Of a stretch of DNA of 9,765 nt, positions 1 through 6,407 are shown piece by piece. Origin of the DNA: Aalborgiella sp031424795 (lineage in GTDB: Bacteria; Pseudomonadota; Gammaproteobacteria; Burkholderiales; Burkholderiaceae_C); NCBI GenBank assembly GCA_031424795.1, contig JANPIC010000120.1, forward strand, positions 1 to 9,765, read 5' to 3'. A program made the position numbers and the translations under genes. The notes beneath the pieces are model-generated. The model searched no databases. It worked only from the letters and a program-made list of their open reading frames with translations, and was not told the DNA's origin. Each line of letters opens with the position of its first letter. Position 1 is the stretch's first letter.

Positions 1-755
1 GTAATCGGAATTGTACGTATAGCATTTGAAGTCTTTATGCTAGGCAATGATGCCCTAGGGTCGTCCTCAGTTTCATTTGTTTTCACAGACATTCTCCAGC
101 GAAGAATACCTGAAATAGGATCGTGTTCGGACTTTAGAAAATCGGCTCGCAGAGAGAGTAATTCCCCTCGCCGTAGTCCTTGAAGCAATAACAAAGTCAC
201 AACACTGTATACGCGCCACTGGGTTGTTTCCAATTCAAAAGGATTTTTCGTCGAGCCAGGGATCGCTGAATCAAGCATTTCAATCACCACCGAACGCGGG
301 ATTGCTCTAAGCTGATTACCAAGTCGCTTACGAAATGGCCGTAGTCCCATATACAGCCTATCAAGTCGTCCAATACGCTCTCGAATGTCTGACATTTGAT
401 TTGAAATCAAAGGATTGCGCTCAATTCGTTCGCAGGTGTCCTTAATAAAATGGAATGCAGTATTCCATCGAGCCTGTGCTTTGTTTGTTGGGTGAGGAAC
501 ATTTCGTAAAGTAACAAAAAATGATTCAAGGACAGCACTTAACGCGTCAAAGTCAAGAACGCTAAGTGAGTCATCAAGAATGCCGCCAATTTCCTCGGTG
601 TGCTGATACATGGCATCAATATGCTTAAGCTTTTCACGCAAAGTGGACGGTGCGAGGTTGGCACCATGGAACATGCTCCAAACTGCGGACCAATAGCGCG
701 GCAAGCTTAAATCATCAACGAGAACATCGGTACGAGATTGAAGTGTATAGAGCAT
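1..755 (-). CDS. Tyrosine recombinase / phage-type integrase, partial (C-terminus beyond left edge)
   Basis: An open frame starts at ATG 755 and runs uninterrupted off the left edge, giving 251 visible residues. An in-frame stop at 792-794 limits the start. The N-terminal ~150 residues are mostly helical, as expected for a core-binding domain. The catalytic domain then begins: residues 180-203 contain LLLLQGLRRGELLSLR, the box I motif, with R195 as the expected catalytic arginine. Residues 240-251 (IKTSNAIRTIPI) match the beta-hairpin that carries the catalytic lysine (K241). The box II HxxR and the tyrosine nucleophile would lie beyond the edge, so activity cannot be judged. No clear Shine-Dalgarno precedes the ATG. 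Hand counts give 43% G+C at 421-480 and 48% at 541-600, against 65% at 2041-2100, which suggests foreign origin. The family exchanges DNA strands at specific sites to integrate or excise elements. Which element type (island, prophage, or a multi-recombinase cassette) cannot be told. Confidence 0.87.
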   Translation of the reverse strand, partial: MLYTLQSRTDVLVDDLSLPRYWSAVWSMFHGANLAPSTLREKLKHIDAMYQHTEEIGGILDDSLSVLDFDALSAVLESFFVTLRNVPHPTNKAQARWNTAFHFIKDTCERIERNPLISNQMSDIRERIGRLDRLYMGLRPFRKRLGNQLRAIPRSVVIEMLDSAIPGSTKNPFELETTQWRVYSVVTLLLLQGLRRGELLSLRADFLKSEHDPISGILRWRMSVKTNETEDDPRASLPSIKTSNAIRTIPI

Positions 756-757
756 AG

Positions 758-839
758 AAACGCAACAGTTAAAACTACCGTTATCATATCTCTAGTGTTG
801 CGTTAATCAATATTAAACGCAACAGACAATAAACTACCG
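758..839. repeat. Repeat cluster upstream of the recombinase: two direct composite repeats plus one inverted copy
   Basis: AAACGCAACAG occurs at 758-768 and 815-825. Each copy is followed by AAACTACCG (772-780 and 831-839), with spacers of 3 and 5 bases. A third copy of the 9-base core lies inverted as TGTTGCGTT at 796-804, so 796-824 is a perfect 9-base inverted repeat with an 11-base loop. The first copy ends 2 bases before the recombinase start codon. This layout fits recombinase or excisionase binding sites, an autoregulatory operator, or part of an attachment site. The repeats are seen directly; their role is inference. Confidence 0.7.
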
Positions 840-851
840 GGACTTTATACG

Positions 852-876
852 ATGTATATTATGTTAAATAATACAT
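852..876. promoter_or_regulatory. AT-rich imperfect palindrome just upstream of mtnN
   Basis: ATGTAT (852-857) and ATACAT (871-876) are inverted arms around an AT-rich centre that itself matches only in part. The site ends 7 bases before the mtnN start codon. It could be an operator or lie in the mtnN promoter; TATATT at 855-860 is a weak -10 candidate, but no good -35 is placed in front of it. Its closeness to the recombinase repeats also allows an attachment-site role. Confidence 0.3.
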
Positions 877-883
877 TGACCAC

Positions 884-1660
884 ATGACAGTTAAACGCCC
901 TATCGCCATTGTCAGTGCCATGCACGACGAACTCTCCCAGCTCCTCGCCCTCATGCCTGATGAACACAAGCAAATCCGCGCTGGACGGGAGTTTTGGTTG
1001 GGGCATTTGCATGGGCATGACGTGGTGTTGGTACTTTCAGGTATTGGCAAAGTGGCTGCAGCAACGACTGCAACTTTGCTGATTGAGCACTTTCAGGCGT
1101 CTCATATCGTGTTTACTGGCGTGGCTGGGGGTTTGGGCAAAAACGTCAACGTGGGCGATTTGGTGGTTGCGATTAACTTTATGCAGCACGATTTAGATGT
1201 TTCGCCACTTTTCCCCAAATACGAGGTTCCAGGCTACGGTTTTGCCGTTTTTCAAGCTGATAGCACTTTGGCGAAGGAACTGAAACAAGCCTGCTTTGCC
1301 GTTTTAGGCGATTTAGCCACTGTGTTGACAATTGACGCTAGAACCGCTTTTAACTTGGCAAACCCGCAATTACACCATGGCTTGCTCATCAGCGGTGACC
1401 GCTTTGTTTCAACGACGGCGGAGAGCCAAAAACTGCAGCAAGACTTGCCGCAAGCTTTGGCTGTAGAAATGGAGAGCGCAGCGTTTGCACAAGTTTGTCA
1501 TGATTACAAGGTGCCCTTCGCCGCCGTCCGCACCATTTCAGACCGTGCAAACGACGATGCTACAGTTGATTTCAACCATTTTTTAAGTGAAGTCGCCAGC
1601 CATTACAGCGCCAGCATTGTGGACAAATGGCTGAAGAATCGGCGAGCCGTCGTCGTGTAG
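884..1660 (+). CDS. mtnN: 5'-methylthioadenosine / S-adenosylhomocysteine nucleosidase
   Basis: The 258-residue product matches the MTAN (Pfs) family, usually about 230 residues. These enzymes cleave the glycosidic bond of methylthioadenosine and S-adenosylhomocysteine to release adenine, in methionine salvage and the activated methyl cycle; the SAH product S-ribosylhomocysteine can feed autoinducer-2 synthesis. Visible signatures are IVSAMHDEL at 9-17 with the candidate catalytic acid E16, FTGVAGGLG at 77-85, SGDRFV at 170-175, VEMESAA at 194-200 (substrate-ribose glutamate E197) and RTISDRAN at 216-223 with the general-acid aspartate D220. All key residues are present, so it should be active. 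The extra length is mostly in the middle (about 100-130) and a short tail. ATG 884 is the only sensible start because an in-frame stop lies at 869-871; no Shine-Dalgarno is evident. It converges with the lipoprotein gene, with 12 bases between the stops. Confidence 0.95.
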   Translation: MTVKRPIAIVSAMHDELSQLLALMPDEHKQIRAGREFWLGHLHGHDVVLVLSGIGKVAAATTATLLIEHFQASHIVFTGVAGGLGKNVNVGDLVVAINFMQHDLDVSPLFPKYEVPGYGFAVFQADSTLAKELKQACFAVLGDLATVLTIDARTAFNLANPQLHHGLLISGDRFVSTTAESQKLQQDLPQALAVEMESAAFAQVCHDYKVPFAAVRTISDRANDDATVDFNHFLSEVASHYSASIVDKWLKNRRAVVV

Positions 1661-1672
1661 ACGTCGTGTAAA

Positions 1673-3301
1673 TTAACGCTGCGGCTTGATTTTATAGATG
1701 GCGTTGTTGCGATCTGCGCTCATGTAAATCACGCCATCTGTCCCCACGGCCACACCTGTGGGCACATTGGGCGGTGGCAGACCTGGGCCGGCTTCTAAAC
1801 CGATCGGCAAGTTTTCTGCAACGATACGGCGTGAACCATCAGCGACGTTAATTTCCACCAAACGACGCGCAGCCGCTTCGGCAACGATGAAGGTGCCCCA
1901 TGGCGTTTGCGCCACGCCTTCAGGCAACACCAGTTTGTCGGCTACCACGGTTTTGCTGCCATCGGTCAGGTTGATGCGGGTCAAATTGCCAGCCGCTTCC
2001 GTCACGTACAAAGCACCGTCTTTGCCCAGTATCATCTGTACGGGGCCAGCCAAGCCTTTAGCGACGACGGTGCGCTCTTTGAAGTCTGCACCACTGGCGC
2101 GGGTGATTTCGCCGGTCGCTATTTCCGCAAACACCAAGCTGCCATCGTTTAAAAACAAGGCATCCATAGGCGCTTTGAGGCCATGAATCACAGCCGTGGT
2201 TTTTCGCGTTGCGCGGTCTACCACCTGCACAGAGCCTGTGAACCATGACGACAAGGCAAATTGCTTGGCCGACAAGCCTACGGAAAACGGGTACTCCAAG
2301 TCCGACGATTGCATGCGAAACACGTCTTTCACCACACCGCTTTTGACATTGACTTCACGAAAAGCAAACAAATCAGTCACCCACAGCGTATCGCCATCCA
2401 GCTTGATGCCGCCTGGGACGGACAATTTACCGCCTGTCAGCAAACGCACGTCACCCGACGCAGGGTTGTACGACTGCACCGAGTTGTCTGCCATGTTGGA
2501 GACATAAATCATGCCGTCGGGTGCAATCGCCAGGTTGTCAATGGCTGGGTTGAGCTTCTGCATCACCGTTTTGCGGCCCGTTGCCAAATCGACCTTGCTC
2601 AATTCACCCGTGTTGGTATCAACAGCCCATAAATTGCCTTTGCCGTCCAAATTAGCGGCGGCGGGGATTTTGAATTCGCTGTTGATCACGGTGATAGCAC
2701 CATCTGCCGGATTCATCTTGGCCACTTGGCCTTTGAACCAAATCGGCCCATAAATCATACCGTCTGGCCCGACTTCAAAGCCGTTGAAACCGCCTATATC
2801 TTTGGCAATCAAACGTGGCGGTTTGACCCCTGCCACGTCGATTTCATGCATCGCATCGCCTAAAAAGACTTGTGAGGCATACAGCTTGCCGTTTTTTTGA
2901 TCAAAAGCCAATGAATTGATACCGGGCAAATCTTTGGCCAAAATGCGAATCGGCGCCGTGTCGTTTTCACGGTAGCGAACGATGCCTTGCAGGTACGAGG
3001 TCCAGGCCATTTCGCCATTCGGGCCAATGGCAATATCGTCCGCCTCCCCTTCGGGTGCAGCGATGAAGACTTTGGTCGCCCCCGTTATGCGATCCACTTC
3101 CCACATGCTGCTACCGACTACCGTACCTGCGAGCAAACGCCCTTTAGCGTCAACCGCCAGCCCGTGTACCCCATGAAAAGAAGATGGTGCGACCAGTACT
3201 TCAGGAGCCGCCCAAGCGGCAGGACGCATCGGTGACATTGCCGTGCAAGCGGCCAAACCGAAGCTGGTTACCAGCAGTCCCAGTTTCCAAAAGCTTTTCA
3301 T
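1673..3301 (-). CDS. Beta-propeller lipoprotein (NHL / SMP-30-like repeats)
   Basis: The product is a predicted outer-membrane lipoprotein of 542 residues. An N-terminal signal (MKSFWKLGLLVTSF) ends in the lipobox LAAC, with C19 as the lipidated residue followed by Thr, so no Asp retention signal is seen. The rest is built of repeated blade units of about 40-45 residues, each with a core like GVAVGTDGVIYMS, LAIAPDGMIYVSN or MILGKDGALYVTE. I count about 11, more than one propeller normally holds, which suggests two stacked propellers. Such proteins include sugar lactonases, virginiamycin lyase-like proteins and binding scaffolds. No catalytic set can be assigned, so the function is unknown. 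An ATG two codons upstream (3307) is possible, but AAGGAG abuts it; the same AAGGAG lies 6 bases before ATG 3301, which decides the start. It lies downstream of the ldcA/barrel genes and may be read with them. Confidence 0.85.
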   Translation of the reverse strand: MKSFWKLGLLVTSFGLAACTAMSPMRPAAWAAPEVLVAPSSFHGVHGLAVDAKGRLLAGTVVGSSMWEVDRITGATKVFIAAPEGEADDIAIGPNGEMAWTSYLQGIVRYRENDTAPIRILAKDLPGINSLAFDQKNGKLYASQVFLGDAMHEIDVAGVKPPRLIAKDIGGFNGFEVGPDGMIYGPIWFKGQVAKMNPADGAITVINSEFKIPAAANLDGKGNLWAVDTNTGELSKVDLATGRKTVMQKLNPAIDNLAIAPDGMIYVSNMADNSVQSYNPASGDVRLLTGGKLSVPGGIKLDGDTLWVTDLFAFREVNVKSGVVKDVFRMQSSDLEYPFSVGLSAKQFALSSWFTGSVQVVDRATRKTTAVIHGLKAPMDALFLNDGSLVFAEIATGEITRASGADFKERTVVAKGLAGPVQMILGKDGALYVTEAAGNLTRINLTDGSKTVVADKLVLPEGVAQTPWGTFIVAEAAARRLVEINVADGSRRIVAENLPIGLEAGPGLPPPNVPTGVAVGTDGVIYMSADRNNAIYKIKPQR

Positions 3302-3307
3302 ACGCAT

Positions 3308-3313
3308 CTCCTT
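3308..3313 (-). promoter_or_regulatory. Strong ribosome binding site for the beta-propeller lipoprotein
   Basis: AAGGAG on the minus strand directly precedes ATG 3307 with no spacer, but is 6 bases before the in-frame ATG at 3301. Normal spacing therefore selects 3301. It is the best Shine-Dalgarno in the window. Confidence 0.75.
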
Positions 3314-3379
3314 TTGAGGTTGAATCGTCCAGTTTAGGTTGCTTCATGGGAATGCCTTGGTCTCATGAGGGACAGCCTC

Positions 3380-3916
3380 TTAAAACCGCACTTTAAACGT
3401 CGCAAACACTGCTGCGCTTACTTTGGTTATTTTGGGTACGGCGTAGATATCTAAACCGACGTGCTGAGTTTCGACCGACACCAACGGCAGCAGCACGGGT
3501 GTGATTTTTGCTTCTAAGTAGCCCGTGATCAGCACGGCTTGCATGCCCAGTTTGACCGGCCCATAGCTGTATGGCAGCCACTGCGCACCGGCGTAAACGC
3601 TGTTGCGGTTGTTGCTGTTGATGTAGCCGCCAGCGGTCAGTCGCGTGTTTTCTAAACCAGTCAGCTCTTCAAACCAAGGCGACTTCCACTGCAAAGCCAA
3701 GCCCGGATTGCGTTCTCTGAATTCGCAGGTGCGGCAGCTGTGGTACGCCAAACCGCCCAAAATGACCCAAGGTGACTCTTGCGTTGAGAAAAAGGCATTT
3801 TCAGCCTTTATTTCGATGGTAGCCGGCGTATTTATTGCCTGTTGCGCTATTGAATTAGTAGTAAATAGTGCACATAAAAGAGGCGCTAAAGATAGTAATA
3901 AACGTTTCAAAATCAC
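3380..3916 (-). CDS. Secreted small protein, probable outer-membrane beta-barrel-like, function unknown
   Basis: I do not recognise a named family. From GTG 3916 the product has 178 residues. An N-terminal signal (KRLLLSLAPLLCALF) has a likely cleavage near NSIA-Q at 24-25. The mature part has a small CRTC cysteine pair, then alternating polar/hydrophobic stretches rich in Gly and aromatics (YINSNNRNSVYAGAQWLPYS). It ends in FATFKVRF, and a C-terminal Phe is typical of outer-membrane barrel proteins. The length would suit a small barrel of about eight strands. GTG 3916 overlaps the ldcA stop as GTGA, which suggests translational coupling. TTG 3922 and TTG 3910 are alternatives, the latter giving a typical MKRLLL start. 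The signal cleavage region, residues about 17-33, is encoded by a copy of the dispersed repeat. Confidence 0.75.
   Translation of the reverse strand: MILKRLLLSLAPLLCALFTTNSIAQQAINTPATIEIKAENAFFSTQESPWVILGGLAYHSCRTCEFRERNPGLALQWKSPWFEELTGLENTRLTAGGYINSNNRNSVYAGAQWLPYSYGPVKLGMQAVLITGYLEAKITPVLLPLVSVETQHVGLDIYAVPKITKVSAAVFATFKVRF
3820..3867 (-). repeat. Dispersed repeat, copy A (inside the barrel-like protein gene)
   Basis: On the minus strand it reads CAATAGCGCAACAGGCAATA followed by AATACGCCGGCTA. It shares 22 identical bases with copy B (plus-strand 3820-3841 against 4356-4377) and 17 with copy C. It is read in the frame that gives QAINTPA, and it covers the signal-peptide cleavage region of the host gene. 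The upstream half (CTATTTAC...CAATAG) is a degenerate version of the palindrome seen in copies C and D. Confidence 0.8.
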
Positions 3917-4920
3917 CCCCAAACCAACAAAGCATCGCGCCCGTCGACCGCCAAAGTCACTTTTTCACCAAATGGCAGCACCACTTTTGTCGCGACATGC
4001 CCCATGGGCAAACCGGTCAACACAGGGCATTTCACCTGCGTGCGTAGCCAATCGACCACGCTTTGAAGTTTGTAGCCTTTGTCGGCTTGCGGGAAGAGTT
4101 TGTAATTGGTAAATTGCCCAAAAATAATGGCTTTTTGTTTGCCTAGCACGCCAGCATGCAGCAGTTGCGTCAAATTCCGCTCGATGCGGTAGGGGTGTTC
4201 GGCCACGTCTTCGATGAACAACATACCGCTTTTATCGGTCGCTGCAGATGGCAAATACGGCGTGCCGACCAGGCTGGTCAGCACACTGAGGTTGCCACCC
4301 CACAGCGTGGCATTGTTGATGTTAAAACTCTCATTTTGAGTGCTAAATATACCTCTAGCCGGCGTATTTATTGCCTGAGTAGCTATATTTTTTATAGTAT
4401 TTTGAAGCTTCTCCAAAGGCATTCGCCACCCTGCCCCCTCACCCTGCCCGACCAGTAAATCGTCAAAACAGGCTTCCATGATGCAGTCTGGCGAGCCGTC
4501 TTTCTCGACAATCTGCCCAAAATCACCACACACCGATGGGCCAGACCAGCTGCTTGCGCCGGTTTTGGCTAACAGTGCACACTGCAAGGCCGTGAAGTCG
4601 CTGTAACCCACAAAAAGCGTGCCCTGCCCTTTGCTGGGATGGATAGCTTTGGCAATGGTTTTGTAGTCAATGCCGCCCAAAATCCGGCTGATTCCGTAGC
4701 CGCCGCGCGAGGTCAGCGCCACGTCTGCGCCACTGGCAGCCGCGCGATGAATAGCGGCAATACGGGTGGTGTCGTCGCCTGCAAAGCGTAAATGCCCTGT
4801 CAACGCATCGGTGTCGATTTCAACTTCATGTCCCAAGTTTGTGAGCCGCTTGATGCCGCGCTTGAACGCCGCTTTGTCGATAACGCGGCTTGAGGGGGAA
4901 TAAACGTATATATGGCTCAT
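3913..4920 (-). CDS. ldcA: LD-carboxypeptidase (MccF/LdcA family, peptidase S66)
   Basis: The 335-residue product matches the S66 serine peptidases. In cell-wall recycling, cytoplasmic LdcA removes the terminal D-alanine from the murein tetrapeptide; MccF relatives cleave acyl-adenylates. No signal peptide is seen, in line with a cytosolic enzyme. Motifs in order are SRGGYGISRIL (71-81), FVGYSDFTAL (103-112) with nucleophile S107, LWGGNLSVLTSLVGTPYLP (206-224), FIEDVAEHPYRIERNL (235-250) with catalytic E237, and LPMGHVATKVVLPFG (304-318) with H308. The Ser-Glu-His triad is complete. Residues about 174-193 come from a copy of the dispersed repeat and fall in the segment before WGGNL, which probably lengthens a surface loop. 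ATG 4920 lies 3 bases after the upstream stop and the 3' end overlaps the next gene, so it sits inside an operon. Length and motifs favour LdcA over MccF. Confidence 0.92.
   Translation of the reverse strand: MSHIYVYSPSSRVIDKAAFKRGIKRLTNLGHEVEIDTDALTGHLRFAGDDTTRIAAIHRAAASGADVALTSRGGYGISRILGGIDYKTIAKAIHPSKGQGTLFVGYSDFTALQCALLAKTGASSWSGPSVCGDFGQIVEKDGSPDCIMEACFDDLLVGQGEGAGWRMPLEKLQNTIKNIATQAINTPARGIFSTQNESFNINNATLWGGNLSVLTSLVGTPYLPSAATDKSGMLFIEDVAEHPYRIERNLTQLLHAGVLGKQKAIIFGQFTNYKLFPQADKGYKLQSVVDWLRTQVKCPVLTGLPMGHVATKVVLPFGEKVTLAVDGRDALLVWG
4344..4399 (-). repeat. Dispersed repeat, copy B (inside ldcA)
   Basis: On the minus strand it reads ACTATAAAAAATATAGCTAC, then TCAGGCAATAAATACGCC, then GGCTAGAGGTATATTTAGC. 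It is translated in the same frame as copy A, giving ATQAINTPARGIF at LdcA residues 180-192. The flanks match copy C (AGCT at the left, AGGNTATTTA at the right), so it is a fuller copy than A. The reading frame of ldcA is intact through it. Confidence 0.82.
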
Positions 4921-4923
4921 AAA

Positions 4924-6351
4924 TTATCTAAAAACATGAACGGCAAGTTTAGCAATCTCTTCACCATGCTCTTGCACAAAATGCCCTGCATGGTCCAAAA
5001 TCAAAGGTTCAGGGCAACCATTGATCGATTTTTGCAAGCTACGCATGGCTTCTAAACCCAGCACGGGATCTTGTGCACCAACGGCCATCAGCGTGGGGCC
5101 CTCCCAATCGTTCTCCCAAAAATCTCTGGCTTTGCAGGACACTTCTGCCCCATCAGATTGGGGTACTTCTGGCACCATGGGCGGGAAAGCGCGGGTAGCG
5201 GCACGAAAGCCTTTCTCTGGAAAAGGCGCCATGTAAGCCGCGCACTCGGCGGGGCTCATTTGCGGGTTGCCGCGTGCAAAGAGCTTGTCGATTTTGAATT
5301 CTGGGTTTTTACGGCACATCTCGCGCCAGTCTTTAAAGCCCTGAGTCAAAGGCTCATCGCCCGTACCCAAAGCGGTGTTCATCACCAGTAAACCTTTGAT
5401 TCTGTTGGATTTTTTGTGAAACTCATGTGGCAGCGTCAAACCCAAAATGCCACCCCAGTCTTGCACTACCAGCACGATGTTTTGTAAATCCAGGCGCTCA
5501 ATCAGCTCAATCAGCACCTGCCTGTGCCAGGTGAAGGTGTGAAAAGCGTCTTTTTTCGGCTTGTCGCTTTTGCCGAAACCGATCAAATCTGGCGCTATCA
5601 CCCTACTCCCACTTTCTAAGAAAGTGGGGATCATCTTGCGGTACAAATAGCTCCAAGCGGGGTTACCGTGCAGGCACAGATAAGTGGTTTGAACCGAGGC
5701 TTCAATGGCCACATCCGACTCGCCTTCGTCCAAATAATGCAGCCGCAGCCCTTGCAAAGCCGGTAAATTGCTGACGTAATGCGCTTGCCACGGGTAATCG
5801 GGAATATTCTCAAAAGCCGAGTCAGGCGTGCGCAAGGCATCGCTGCGCAGCGGGTGTTTCAGCCCAGCTTCTTGTTTGTTGATTTCTCGTTTGTCTTGAA
5901 AAAAGCCTTGCAACATCACGCTTGCTTCATCCGCCAGCACGCCGCCTTCCACCTCGGTTTGATGGTTCAGCGAAACGTTGTTAAACAAGTTGGTGACAGA
6001 GCCTGCAGCACCCGTTTTGGCGTCTGCTGCACCAAAAACAACGCGTTTCAGCCGCGAATGCAACATCGCGCCCGCGCACATAGCGCACGGCTCCAGCGTC
6101 ACAAACAGCTCGCAGCCTTCTAAGCGGTAGTTGCCCAACGCTTTCGCCGCCGCACGCAGAGCCACAATTTCGGCATGCGCCGTCGGGTCATGGTCGGCAA
6201 TGGGTGAGTTGCGCCCTACCGCAATCACGACGCCGTCCTTCACCACCACTGCGCCCACAGGCACTTCGCCTTTGGCCGCAGCGGCCTGCGCCTCTTGCAA
6301 GGCCAGCGCCATGAACGAGTCGTCTTCGCGGTCTTTGGGAACTAAATACAT
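4924..6351 (-). CDS. tadA: Fusion: tRNA adenosine(34) deaminase TadA + haloalkane dehalogenase-like alpha/beta hydrolase
   Basis: This is one uninterrupted 475-residue frame with two full-length domains. Residues 10-155 are TadA, which deaminates A34 to inosine in tRNA-Arg(ACG): PTAHAEIVAL carries zinc ligand H59 and proton shuttle E61, and EPCAMCAGAM carries zinc ligands C89 and C92. After a linker (about 155-170), residues 170-475 resemble Xanthobacter DhlA closely: RTPDSAFENIPDYPW, LRLHYLDEG, HGNPAWSYLYRKMIP (228-242), APDLIGFGKSDKP (253-265), VVQDWGG (295-301) with nucleophile D298, AQDPVLG with acid D428, and LDHAGHFVQE with H457. The hydrolase triad is complete, so carbon-halogen or ester hydrolysis is possible, but the substrate is unknown. 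The halide site differs from DhlA (Gly361 in place of its second Trp; Asn229 in HGNP). ATG 6351 is the start by alignment with E. coli TadA; the ribosome site is weak. It is the first gene of a tight run into ldcA. Confidence 0.92.
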   Translation of the reverse strand: MYLVPKDREDDSFMALALQEAQAAAAKGEVPVGAVVVKDGVVIAVGRNSPIADHDPTAHAEIVALRAAAKALGNYRLEGCELFVTLEPCAMCAGAMLHSRLKRVVFGAADAKTGAAGSVTNLFNNVSLNHQTEVEGGVLADEASVMLQGFFQDKREINKQEAGLKHPLRSDALRTPDSAFENIPDYPWQAHYVSNLPALQGLRLHYLDEGESDVAIEASVQTTYLCLHGNPAWSYLYRKMIPTFLESGSRVIAPDLIGFGKSDKPKKDAFHTFTWHRQVLIELIERLDLQNIVLVVQDWGGILGLTLPHEFHKKSNRIKGLLVMNTALGTGDEPLTQGFKDWREMCRKNPEFKIDKLFARGNPQMSPAECAAYMAPFPEKGFRAATRAFPPMVPEVPQSDGAEVSCKARDFWENDWEGPTLMAVGAQDPVLGLEAMRSLQKSINGCPEPLILDHAGHFVQEHGEEIAKLAVHVFR

Positions 6352-6407
6352 GTGCCCAATGTTACATGGACTTTATGCCAATTGATGAGGAATTTTGAGG
6401 TGATTAA

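Noticed and set aside
758..839. A CRISPR array formed by the AAACGCAACAG repeats
   Set aside because: There are only two direct copies and one inverted copy, repeats are too short, and spacers are not uniform; no cas gene is present.
1758..3235. Several plus-strand open frames of 60-140 codons opposite the lipoprotein gene
   Set aside because: They are antisense to a gene with a clear lipobox and regular blade repeats, show low-complexity Arg/Pro/Ser composition, and lack ribosome sites. They reflect codon structure of the real gene.
3302..3379. A rho-independent terminator between the barrel-like gene and the lipoprotein
   Set aside because: No stable GC-rich stem followed by a T-run could be found on the minus strand, so read-through into the lipoprotein gene is possible.
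5830..5900. A sequencing or assembly join explaining the TadA-dehalogenase fusion
   Set aside because: The frame is continuous, the linker codes for plausible polar residues, and both domains are full length; nothing in the sequence suggests a missing stop. It remains checkable with reads.
6352..6407. A promoter for the tadA fusion operon in the gap after tupA
   Set aside because: TTGGCA and TAACAT elements occur but with a spacing of about 11 bases, too short for a sigma-70 promoter.
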